Source of the DNA: Mesostigma viride | Lineage: Eukaryota > Streptophyta > Mesostigmatophyceae > Mesostigmatales > Mesostigmataceae | DNA: 64,000 nucleotides | Direction of reading: 5' to 3' | Assembly: GCA_009746045.1 (NCBI GenBank) | Contig: RPFO01000041.1 | Span: 6,261,323 to 6,325,322, forward strand | Notes under the pieces: model-generated | What the model saw: the letters and a program-made list of their open reading frames with translations, nothing else | Databases searched by the model: none | Told to the model about the DNA's origin: nothing | In this document: piece after piece, positions 18,655 through 27,805 of the stretch | Layout: every line of letters begins with the position of its first letter | Position numbering within the stretch: the stretch's first letter is position 1 | Program-made: the position numbers and the translations under genes

Positions 18655-19779
18655 ATGTCCAACGTGCCGAGGGAACAGGCCATTGAGCCTTCGCAAAGCC
18701 AAAGCTCGCAGCCGCGGCTTCGGGTAGGAGCCCCGGAGCGATCACGACCTTTTCATCCCTACGCTCATCCGAGCACCGCATCAACCTTCGTCCAGGCGGC
18801 GTACCTGGCAAGGGGGCTGGCGAAGAAAGGTTGGGTGGCAGTTTGCGGAACTGCAGCAGGGCCGGCGGCGAGCGACCCCATAGTGATGCAGATTGAGGCT
18901 TCGACAGCTCCCGGCGAATTATCGCGAGAGGCCGTCGAAAAGTTTGTGTCGCTAAGGGACGAGCTGTCCTCGATGATTTACGGTCTGGAGGTGGCTCACC
19001 AGGGCGGGCACGTGACCGTGTCGCAGCTGGATTTGGCGCGGGAGGCACTGGGCCAGATAGTGGCCATTGGGCTGGGAGCAGCGCGACTGTTCAACCATCA
19101 GGTGGCAACTTCTGTGCTGGGCGCGGGAGTTGAAGTCCCGGACGTGATCAGGCAAGCGCAGGCGCGCGAAGTCGACAACCCCTGGTCGTCGGCAGAGGTG
19201 GTTTCACAAACGTGCGAACACCTCGTGAACATTCTGTTGCAGGAGTCACGGGGTAACGCAGACCGGTGGGTGATAACCACACGACCATTTGGGATCTGGT
19301 CAACACTTGACATACCGCGGGCGGCGGAACCAGAAGCACACGATCCAGTGGTCGAGGTCATCACGGGTCGGGAGGTAACGCCAGAAGACTTCCATTACCA
19401 ATTCGTTGATCAGCCAGAGGGGATCATCGAACGTTCATCTCAGCAGATAGACGAAGGCGACGGTACCGTAGAAGGGTACGCTGCACGACGTCGTGCTGAG
19501 CTGCACGTCCCGCAAGAGCCCGAACACGACTACGGTGGTCGTGGGGCCTGCAACAGCAAGCGGGGTGGTGGGACGCGGTGGGTGAAGAACCTTGAGTGGG
19601 ATCGCCAGAGTGGGAGCGAGCCCCGGATCCCAGTGGAGAAATCTGCAGACGGGCGACCCGTTAGCAGAGTGCTAGGACCCTACGCCGACGGGGAGGACGC
19701 CGCTGGCAGCGACGAGGAGCGGCCAGAGACGCCCATCGCAGCCACTGCTCAAGAGCGAGAGCTGGAGGCAGCGAACTGA
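18655..19779 (+). CDS. Cop2 ORF0, unrecognised protein before gag
   Basis: The ATG at 18655 (MSNVPREQAIEPSQ) opens 374 codons, 26 nt after the LTR. Residues 1-90 are low in order. Residues 90-190 look helical (SREAVEKFVSLRDELSSMIY and LDLAREALGQIVAIGLGAAR). A mixed part with Trp residues follows (RWVITTRPFGIWSTLDIP), then an acidic, Arg/Pro-rich tail. No zinc knuckle, protease or other family motif is visible. It is intact although the rest of Cop2 is broken. CopD also has a long N-terminal region before its Gag core. I infer a lineage-specific structural or accessory protein; its function is unknown. Confidence 0.5.
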   Translation: MSNVPREQAIEPSQSQSSQPRLRVGAPERSRPFHPYAHPSTASTFVQAAYLARGLAKKGWVAVCGTAAGPAASDPIVMQIEASTAPGELSREAVEKFVSLRDELSSMIYGLEVAHQGGHVTVSQLDLAREALGQIVAIGLGAARLFNHQVATSVLGAGVEVPDVIRQAQAREVDNPWSSAEVVSQTCEHLVNILLQESRGNADRWVITTRPFGIWSTLDIPRAAEPEAHDPVVEVITGREVTPEDFHYQFVDQPEGIIERSSQQIDEGDGTVEGYAARRRAELHVPQEPEHDYGGRGACNSKRGGGTRWVKNLEWDRQSGSEPRIPVEKSADGRPVSRVLGPYADGEDAAGSDEERPETPIAATAQERELEAAN

Positions 19780-19895
19780 GCAGGTGCTGAGTCAGTAGCT
19801 GGGACGGTGCCCACGGCATCCCCCAGTGACGCCAGTGCTTGAGTCAGTTCTTCCTTTTTCCTTCGCCTTTATTGTCGTGTCCCCACTTGTATATA

Positions 19896-21243
19896 ATGCC
19901 TCGTGGCAAACCGGGCGACGGCGACAAGGGCGAGGCGGAGGCACCGGCTGGAGAAAGCCAGGAGCCTGGGAAGGGCAAGGAGGCGCTGGTGGGAGAGGCG
20001 ATCCCAGCCAGCGACGGCGATGGGGGAAAACGGCCAGGGAGCAAGAAGCGACACGAAGACTCGGTGGAGGAGGCGCGCAAGGTGCGGGCGACAGGGCAAT
20101 CTGATGCAATAACGGTGGCGAATGGGCAACCAGCCGTGGAGAAGCGTAAGAGGGACACCTCCGCTGACGGCAATGGTAAGAGGCTTCATGTGGATGTGAT
20201 CTCCCCTGTGCCTGCTGGCCCAAGTGGTGTTGTTGCTGTGACACCCACTGTGGTGGAGCCGGTGAAGGCGCTGCCAGGGTCGAGGCCTCACATGAGTGCA
20301 GTCACTCTTATGAATGGACAAAAGCCTCTTAACCCACCACTAGCACAGGAAGCTCTAGACAAGTGGCTAGAGGACATGGAGCTGGTTGTACTCTCCGTGG
20401 ACCCCACTGTCAACCTAGTGCAAGTGTTTCACTCGTCCACGTGCAACAGGGACTCGTCAGAGCGTGTCAGGGAAAAGGCTAGGACTGGTGTCAAGGATAA
20501 GCTAACCTGGGCGCAGTTCCTGGATGGGTTGAGGGAGGAGTTCTCTGACAAAGTTCTCAACCTCACCAACTACTATAAACATCAGTATGACACCTTTGAG
20601 ATAGTGGGTCCTGTGGCAGAGGAATGGGCTAGGCTCAACCGTATCAGGGACAAGGGGGCCAAGTATGGCTTCCTGGTCACAGATAGGGCCTTGGCAGACT
20701 ATTTCCTGGACCGTATGGGTTTGAGTGTGGATGGGAGGAACAGTGCCCGCATGTTTCTTAACCAGACTGATGGCTCCTTGCGTGCTCTGGAGCTTGTAAT
20801 CCTCAGCATAAGGAAGCCAGATCCTGCCTGCAAGGCTATCCAGTCCCATGGCAGCAATGCCACCTCCGCTGTGCAGGGCCAAGGTGATGTCCCCGGGTAC
20901 CCAGCCCGTGATGGGGCAAGGCCCAACAAGCGTAAGCGCTTCAGGCGCCAGAGGCAAGGGGCTCAGGGTGGCAAGGGTGCAAGGAGGGGTTGGGAGCCAG
21001 CAAGCTGGTGGTCAGCAGGGTAAGGGTGGCCAAGGGCAAGGCAAGGGCCAAGCTCAAGGCAACCAGGGCAAGCAGGGTGGGCAGTCTCAGGGAGGCCAGG
21101 GTAAGCCTGGCAAGGGTGGGGCTGGGTCTGGGAAGAAGGGTGGAGCATGCTTTGTGTGTGGCAGGGAAGGTCACTGGCGTCGTGAGTGCCCTGACAGGAA
21201 GGCCAAGCCTGCTGGAGCAGGGGGCCAGTCTGGGCAGCAGTGA
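19896..21243 (+). pseudogene. gag: Cop2 Gag, frameshifted before the zinc knuckle
   Basis: The ATG at 19896 (MPRGKPGDGDKGEAEAPAGE) opens a Gag with a charged leader and a capsid-like core (about residues 150-330, ALDKWLEDMELVVLSVDPTV and onward). The first frame stops at 21023. The knuckle CFVCGREGHWRREC and the Gly/Gln-rich linker before it are in the next frame, ending at 21243. The switch lies in G-rich sequence near 20980-21000. Particle assembly and RNA binding are the expected roles. The knuckle has the standard CX2CX4HX4C spacing. The break may be a natural indel or a homopolymer error. Confidence 0.75.
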
Positions 21244-21294
21244 CTAGCTACACCATCCCCTGTAAATAGTCAATCACCCCTTGTTGGGGAAGGT

Positions 21295-22056
21295 GTGCTG
21301 GATGTACATAAGGACGGGGGTGTGCCCCTTGTGCAGCACCAAGGGTGTAAAGATGTTGTTCTTCCACTGGATTGCAATAACAATGCTGCAGCTGAATTCC
21401 CTATGCCTCATGCAGGTGGTGGGTCTCCAGCAGGTGCTGGCCTGGAGGGCCAAGGGACCTTGCTGGAAGGGCCTGGAGCGGTCCAGGGTGCAGGGCCTGA
21501 CTTGGGGCGTCAGGACGGCCTGCAGGGAAGCCCTGGAACCTCAGGAGTGGATCATGTGTCCCCACACACGGTTCAGACGTCTCGCCAGGTCAGTACTGAA
21601 AGAGTGCTGAGCTATGCTGAGGCTGGCCATAGATTGCATCATATGTTTGGGCATTCTGGGCAGGCAGCAATGTTTGCTTGGAAGCTAGGTAGGGAGCCTT
21701 TGTGGGAAGCTTGCCAGGCTGCTGCTGAGAACTGTGGTTGCCAGGAGAATGCTGTTCACCCACCTCAGTCCCATGCTAGGGAACCTGCTAGGGAACGTGG
21801 ACACATCCAGATGGATATCCAGCATATAAGGGGCTTGTATATATTGGTTGGGGTGGACAGGTTCAGCAGATACAGGCTGATAGACGTTCTGCCTGGTATG
21901 CAGGAGCACCACTTGTTGTTGGGTATGAAGGCCCTGATCCCAGGCTTTGGGGTGTGCAAGAGTGTGCAGGCAGACTTGCAGTTTGACTGTTTGCTCAAGC
22001 ATCAGGACCAGCTGCCTTGTAGGCTGGTAGTAGTCCCCAGCAGGGAGAGTCATGGG
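21295..22056 (+). pseudogene. pol: Cop2 integrase, N-terminal part, cut by Pal-B2
   Basis: After a Gly-rich linker an HHCC module appears (HRLHHMFGH ... CGCQ). The catalytic core follows: first Asp in IQMDIQHIRG, second in QADLQFD. The frame reaches RESHG where Pal-B2 is inserted after the ATGGG duplication (22052-22056). Integrase joins element DNA to the host. Its place directly after gag and before the retropepsin-like domain is the same as in Cop1. The shift between gag and this frame parallels Cop1's gag/pol arrangement. Confidence 0.75.
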
Positions 22057-22262
22057 AGTTAGGTTAAATAGTGCCGGAACCTTTTGCCGCCTGAGGCAAA
22101 TCGGGCCGGAACACTATTTTGCCCGGAATAACCACTTCCGAGCACCCAAGTTAATTCGGCCGAATTAACTTGGGTGCTCGGAAGTGGTTATTCCGGGCAA
22201 AATAGTGTTCCGGCCCGATTTGCCTCAGGCGGCAAAAGGTTCCGGCACTATTTAACCTAACT
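22057..22262. mobile_element. Pal-B2, 206-bp perfect palindrome (solo terminal repeat)
   Basis: Two 103-bp arms are exact reverse complements: AGTTAGGTTAAATAGTGCC at the left and its complement at the right, with GGCC at the centre. The 5-bp duplication ATGGG flanks it (22052-22056, 22263-22267). It is the same family as the terminal repeats of Pal-B (54114-54735), so it reads as a solo terminal repeat. Confidence 0.85.
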
Positions 22263-22267
22263 ATGGG

Positions 22268-22470
22268 CAGCAAGGGGCTGTAGAGAGATCCATTCGTGAG
22301 GTGAAAACAGTGGTGCTAGCAGCAGAGTCAGTGCCACTTGTGGCATCTGCCTTAGAGAGGGCAGCCTGGTGTAAGGGGATAGAAGAGCAGCTGAACCACA
22401 GGGTTAACTATTACTTTGATGGTGTGGCTGTCTCTCCCCTGGCCCTGCAGTATAGCTTTTCCTGAGAACG
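22268..22470 (+). pseudogene. pol: Cop2 integrase, part after Pal-B2
   Basis: The frame resumes with QQGAVERSIREVKTVV, supplying the catalytic Glu of the D,D,E triad. It continues through helices similar to CopB (EQLNHRVNYYFDGVAVSP) and then stops. Between about 22460 and 22520 small indels break the frame before the SH3-like C-terminal part, which continues in the 22541 frame (GKRGKWQDGVVTRV). Confidence 0.7.
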
Positions 22471-22540
22471 TGGTGCAGGCCAGTCTTAGGAAGGCAGACA
22501 GGTTTTTGCCCAGCTGAGACGTAAGGACAAGAACTGGAAT

Positions 22541-24430
22541 GTGCTGAGGCCTCAGGTGGGGCTGAAGGTCAGGATGTGGAAGGAACCATCTATTCCAGGC
22601 AAGCGGGGGAAGTGGCAGGATGGGGTTGTCACTCGTGTGGAAGAAGCTAACAGATCTTGCCTGGTGGCTTTGGAAAAGGATCCAAGGCACGTGTACAGGT
22701 TGTCCTGGGCTCATGTCAAGGAAAGAAGGCCACATGCAATCTGGCCTGCAGACGGGCCAGGCCCTCCCAGCTGGGTTGAGGAGCCAGGCCAGAGCCAGGC
22801 AGCAGCAGCTAACAATCCTCTGGTGGTGGATGATGGTCTGTCCCTGCTGGAAGATGACGAGCAGGAGGAGGCTGCTGAAGCAACTGTCACAAGGCCAGAG
22901 GGGACGGGGCAGCCACCTAAGGCCCGGGGGCCTCTCATGGCGGACGTCATCCGAGCACTCATGCGCAGCAAACATGATCCCAAGGTATCCAAGCTCACGG
23001 GGTGGGGGTCGTGCTGGGCAGCTACAATGGAGGTAGATACCAACTCACAGGTGTCTGTCATCAGGGAAGAGGATGCTGTAGGCTTACAGATGTCCCATCC
23101 CAGTTGCCTTGCTGTGTCTGATTTCTCAGGAAAGGTGTCCATGAAGATCCTTGGGGAAGTGAGTGTGCCTATCTTAGGGGTGCCCACCACGTTCTGTGTG
23201 GTAGAGGGCTATCAGGGGCCTGCCATTCTGGGTCAGAACTTCTTGTGCATGCCAGGGGTTACTTTGACCTCTGATGAGTTGGCACTAGAAGGCAGGGGCA
23301 GCCTCCCCCTTGAAAGATATCACTATTCCCAGGGTCTTGCAGTGGCGGTGAAGGCTGTTAGGAGTCAGCCAGCTGAGGGTCCTCAAGGTCAGGAGCCCAT
23401 AGCTGAGGACCTGTTGATAATCCCAACCACCTTTGATCCACGGCAGTTAGGGGTAAACAGGTACCAGATAGCTGCTCACAGTCCTATTCCCTGGCGCCAG
23501 CTAGTCGAGATGATGCAAAGCCCCAAGATGGCTAAGGCATGGACTCTTGGCTTTGTTGCTTCTGGGCATGAGTGGATAGTTTCCAACTGTGCAGAACCTG
23601 TGGATGAGCTGCCAGAAGTTCACCAGCTGCTCAGATTGATGTTTGTCCTCAAGCTCAAGGAGGTAGATGGTGTCCAGGTGCCACATGTCAGACCAGTTGT
23701 AACCGAGTATCATGGCACTGGCCAGTTGTTAGATGAGGAGCTCTATACTCCAGGGATGCTGCATGACACGTGGAGGATTCTGCTGTGTATATTTCTGTCT
23801 TTTCTGGTTAAGGGTGTGCCCTATAGCTCTGTGCTGATTGATTTCAAGAGGGCTTTTCTCAAGGGTGACCAAGATCAGGCTAGGCAGACTTGGAGAGATA
23901 TCCCTCCTTTCTTTGTGACTGTACCTGCTGTATGGAGAGCAGAGATAAAGGCCAGGTACCTGAGAATTCTGAAAGGGTTGGAAGGTCTCAGGTCCAGTCC
24001 CATTATCTGGAGAAAGAGCCTAGAGAAATTCTTGAAGAATACTTGTGGGTTTTCTGTGTCTCCAGTGGATCCCTGTTTGTTCCAAGGGTCCCACAATGGC
24101 CTTCCTGTCTTTGCCTCACTGCATGGTGATGACCTGCATCTCATAGGTCCACCAGACTGGGTTGAGGCTGTCTTGGCTAAGATCCAGAAGCGGTTTGAGC
24201 TGGGTAAGATACAGCACATGGTGGAGAATGAGCCTATGGTCTTCTGTGGCATGCAGGCTACGTTGTTCCAAGCCAAGGGCTCGTGGTTCATCAGGATGGA
24301 GGGTGGTAAGGACTACCCACAGCAGATTGTAGATGCATTGCAGGAGCCCATCACGCAGGCTAGGTGTGCTACCATCAGGGGCATGCTGGCATGGCTTGCA
24401 AGTATATGTGCCCCTGACTTGCTGGTTTGA
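22541..24430 (+). pseudogene. pol: Cop2 Pol: integrase tail, retropepsin-like and RT
   Basis: This 629-codon frame begins with the SH3-like integrase end. An acidic linker follows. The retropepsin-like domain has VDTNSQVSVI (about residues 167-176) and ILGQNFL (about 230). RT has the fingers/palm segment EPVDELPEVHQLLRLMFVLK, motif A LIDFKRAFLKGD and motif C SLHGDDLHLIG. It stops at APDLLV, just before RNase H; a frame break near 24430 separates the two. As in Cop1 and CopB the protease-like domain sits between integrase and RT, and the Gly of the DTG/DSG signature is Asn. Motif C has His before the x-DD. Confidence 0.8.
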
Positions 24431-24518
24431 GTCGACTTACTGATTCCCAGCTGGTTGAGGTGGGTGCTGAGAGTGTGGTGCAGGCTGTCATGATGTCTCC
24501 CCCTCTATACTGGGTCCT

Positions 24519-25028
24519 GTGGATTTGTACAAGCCCCTTGACATGGTTCTCTATGTGGACAGTTCTATGGATAATAGGAAGGTCACAGAGGTCAGGGGCA
24601 GGGCAGCAGCATTAGTTACCCTGGAGCAAGATCACACCTCACTTGTTACCTGGTACAGTCGGTTGCAGAACAGGGTTACACCCAGCAGTGATATTGCTGA
24701 GTGCAGGGCAATCTGTGAAGGGCTGCATACTGCTCTTTACTTGAGGGAGCTCTTCTACCAGCTATGTCAAGTGGCTTCCTGTAGGTTGCAGCTGCACACA
24801 CTGGTGAGGACTGATAGCATGGGCATGGTGCAATTTGTGCACAGGCAGCTGGCCAGGAGCAGGGACCTTGACTACTTGTTGCTCAAGGAGATGTCCTACC
24901 TAGCTCACATTGAACATGTGCCTGGTGTGGACAACCCTGCAGATGCCCTCACCAAGCTGGAGGAGAAGGCGGAGAGGCAGTACCCCCTGCTCCGTGGGCT
25001 CATGGACCCCTTACACGGGCGGCCATAG
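24519..25028 (+). pseudogene. pol: Cop2 RNase H
   Basis: The frame starts MDLYKPLDMVLYVDSSMDNR, giving the first Asp. It holds the EAR-like AECRAICEG, the third acid in VRTDSMGMVQF, and the final VDNPADALTKL. RNase H removes the RNA strand during copying. It is one frame off from the preceding RT part. CopB's RNase H (41319-41944) is a close relative, sharing LVTWYSRL-type and DNPADALTKL segments. Confidence 0.75.
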
Positions 25029-26032
25029 AGACCAGGCCTTGCTTCAGCTTGGGTGTCCCCAGTGGGCTGCTTGACCAAAGTACCAAGTGGTGACTGGTGC
25101 TTACTGGTTGACAGCCGGTCCTTCAGGGTTAGGTACACCCTCCTGGACAGGAGTTGGTGTGGAATGTCACTCCTACCAGCTGAGAATCATGCCTGGCCCT
25201 CCCCATGGGGTTCAGAAGAGTCGCCAGGACTTAAGTCGACGCCTTTGGCCTCAAACAGTTAGGCCATGCAAGGGCAACCCGAATGCTGGTTCTTACAGGT
25301 TGCTGTATATATGTTTTCTAGTGCTTGTTTCCAACCTGTTGCTAATAAAGAACCTGGTTGTGTGACCATGTGGAACATGGTTGCCAGGGAGCCACATTCT
25401 GGGTTATATAATGCTTGAATAAAACATAATCATGTCATTCTCATGTTGTTCCATGGTTGTAATGTTTCTCTTGTGTAAAGTTCCAGGTCACCTATAAACC
25501 TGGAGGTTGGGGTGGGGTTCAATTCCCCAGCAGAGCCACAGCCTGGCATGAGTGATTCCTGGGCTTAACACCCAGTGAAGACATGGGCTCCCCAATAAGG
25601 CAGTATTTGTATAGGTGCTACCTGAGTCTCTTTGAGCATAAAAGGGAAAGGCTGGCCAAGGCGGGCGCCATAAGAACGGGCGCCTGTGATAACTGTGAAA
25701 GATCAGGAACTCACAATAATACGTTCTTGGCATCCTTTAATCCCAGCCATTGGACTAGGTAATGTGCCTTGACTTTAATCTAGCACCAAGTTCCCAAGGA
25801 AAGGTTGGGAGCTGACCAAGGGGTCAGGGGATAACCTGGGGTGACCTCTGATTCACTGGCCAGTACACCTAGCCTGGTCCAAGGGCGTATATGTTGTTAC
25901 CCAAAGGAGGCAGGACCTGGGCCCTATCAGGTCTGATCAACCCCAAGGGACCAAGCGGTCTGTGGCTGAGTGGGCACAAGCAAGGTTAGGCTTGTTTCAA
26001 GCTGGTCCAGCTCCAAAAGAAGAAAGGGTTGG
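25029..26032 (+). other. Cop2 3' untranslated region
   Basis: One kilobase without a gene. It has a TATA-like CATAAAAGGG (about 25639), a GC hairpin GGCGGGCGCC...GGGCGCC (about 25662-25685) and a B-box-like GGTTCAATTCC (25516-25526). CopB has the same hairpin and a perfect B box at the same place (41023-41033). The region ends in the purine tract AAAAGAAGAAAGGGTTGG (26015-26032) adjoining the LTR. Confidence 0.6.
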
Positions 26033-26676
26033 AGTTAGCATTTTGGGCAACCAATATGCTAAGTGGATGCAGTTTGGAAAGACCTTTCCAACGCCGTGCT
26101 GACCGCCTGAAACAGACAAGGGACGAGAAAGATATCAAGTCCCGAAGTCCCAGCCATCCGTGGCCGACTAGGGTGCAGTCCTCTGGTATAGTGGACAGGA
26201 CACGTGGCAGGCCGTGCCTGCACAGGCTTAGCCTATCTATCACGTGACTGTGGTCCACGTAGGCCAGAGGAGCAGTAGCCTGTGACTGGTGGAATACTGG
26301 GGCTGGCACAGGGCTGCAAGGATACTAGACCTTGCAGGCTTGTGACAGGTCCTGTACTTCCTAGGTTGCAGAGTCTAGGCAAATCCAGTACGTCCTGGCT
26401 CTGCACTGATGCCAGTGGACGTTGTGGATTTGCTTGCACGCCTGCACGTGCCTCGTCATGCCGATGGGAACGAGGAACAACGCAAAGGATATAGCTTGGT
26501 CATGGGGGATGACCAGCTATCTCGGAAAGCACGAACCGAGGCTCCCACATTGGACGTGGAGACGCTCACCGTGGTTGTGGCCTGGTGAACAGATTTAAGG
26601 TTGCTGCCTTGCAACATTGGCTAAGCCGTGCTGTGAAAGACCAAGAGCTCACACACGTTGGGAGCTCTTTCTAACT
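26033..26676 (+). repeat. Cop2 3' LTR
   Basis: 644 bp, AGTTAGCATT...TTTCTAACT, followed by the ATATA duplication. It provides the uninterrupted sequence (TTTGGAAAGACC, about 26073-26084) that defines the IR-1 insertion point in the 5' LTR. Confidence 0.9.
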
Positions 26677-26681
26677 ATATA

Positions 26682-27343
26682 TATTGTATTAATGATTAAA
26701 TTGCGTAGTGACCAAAGACATGGCCAACAAGGCCTTCCCAACAAGGGAATCGGCCCAACAAGGGTGACGACTCCGACCAACAAGGTCTTTCCAACAAGGA
26801 ATTCCCAACAAGGGTGTGAGTTGGACCAACAAGGTGACTTTCATTATAAAATAGATTACGTTTTTATATCTTGTGTCGACCAAGGCATTGATGCTGAAAA
26901 GATGCCGATAAGATGAACTAGATGCCGATAAGGTGTCTCGAATGTTCTGGAGCATCATCGAGAAGATAAGGTTCAGGAATATTCGATAAAGGTGCCGACA
27001 CCCTTATGAGTGACTACTTGTAGGAGCTGTACTGTCGTTCGGCACACATTTTATATGATAACTGTCGACTAAACAAATTCGTCACAAATTCTACATAGCA
27101 TCGTCAAAACATTGCAAATATTTAGAAACAATTCCGGTGAAGAGTTAGCTGATCTAATTGCAAAGGGTAACACTCGGTTCCCTGGCTACCAACGATCAGG
27201 TTCTTGACCAAAAGTACGTCAAATGTCATCCTAATTGCTAAAGTGACAAATAAATGCCACCCGCTACCGACGGATGAAAAAGTATTGTAGTCCAGAAGTA
27301 AAAAAGTTGTCACACGTGGCAAACAGTGCCAGATTTTCTGACA
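26682..27343 (-). repeat. GagE right LTR, second part
   Basis: It continues the LTR after Cop2 and ends TTTCTGACA before CACGT. It contains the intact version of the Cop1 target (GATAAGGTTC, near 26966). It differs from the left LTR at roughly one or two percent of sites. Confidence 0.8.
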
Positions 27344-27348
27344 CACGT

Positions 27349-27805
27349 GTCTATTAATTAATTAATCAATTAGACTAGATAGATTAGCGTTAGGATAGTC
27401 CGATTACGCGGCTCTCCCCACTCCACCATCCATCATGGAATATGTGCTACATGATCTCCCAACGGAGGCATGTTATAATTTAGTAATTTAATTGAATTTA
27501 ACGCGCATGACCTATGCAGCACACAAAGTTTCAGTTTGGCTAGCACCGCGGTGGGGTGCTTCACCTGCCCACAGCCGGTTTGAGGACTTGCATCCAAGTT
27601 ACGACCCGAAATACGACCTTGATGGTGAATTCTTTAGTGCAGTTCGATCGGCCTTGACGAGAGCTATCAAAAGACACCCTGAAGTCCTTCAGCAGGGCTG
27701 GGGGTCGCAAGTTTTGGTAACTTAACGGCTTAAGTTGGGTTCACGCCTTAAGTTGGGTTGACCCCAAGAAACCCTCGAACCCAACTAGTTAAAGCCCCCG
27801 ACCGG
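27349..27805 (+). other. Flank between GagE and hAT-2; one small unrecognised ORF
   Basis: An AT-rich start (TTAATTAATTAATC) is followed by a 72-codon frame from the ATG at 27507. It reads MTYAAHKVSVWLAPRWGAS and ends in GWGSQVLVT. It contains a plausible helix (FFSAVRSALTRAIKRHPEVL) but fits no family I know. It may be a fragment of an older element. Nothing else is seen. Confidence 0.3.

Larger units (their letters stand above)
14206..26676 (+). mobile_element. Cop2, decayed copia-like LTR retrotransposon with two insertions
   Basis: The 3' LTR is 26033-26676 (644 bp, AGTTAGCATT...TTTCTAACT). The 5' LTR is the same sequence split by IR-1: 14206-14252 and 18029-18629. The duplication ATATA (14201-14205, 26677-26681) and the intact site near 5270 confirm the ends. 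Inside are an extra ORF (18655-19779), gag (19896-21243), integrase (21295-22470), retropepsin-RT (22541-24430) and RNase H (24519-25028). Several frameshifts and Pal-B2 make it non-functional. Termini and domain order match Cop1. Confidence 0.85.
5219..27343 (-). mobile_element. GagE, gag-only LTR retrotransposon, interrupted three times
   Basis: Two LTR copies of about 716 bp (after removing insertions) flank a 2.3-kb internal region. Left LTR: 5219-5563 plus 11454-11827. Right LTR: 14152-14205 plus 26682-27343. LTR ends are TGTTAAATT...TTTCTGACA on the plus strand, the canonical TG...CA type. The whole unit is flanked by CACGT (5214-5218 and 27344-27348). On the coding strand the right LTR ends at 14152 and is followed directly by a TGGTATCG primer-binding site. 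The GTGAGGGGCC purine tract precedes the other LTR at 11828. The interior has only gag-like frames, with no protease, integrase or RT, so it needs enzymes in trans. Cop1, Pal-A and Cop2 are nested inside it. Confidence 0.85.

Noticed and set aside
22057-22262. Pal-B2 as a transcription terminator or miRNA gene
   Set aside because: It is flanked by an exact 5-bp duplication inside a broken integrase gene and has a family copy at a second locus, so insertion explains it better.
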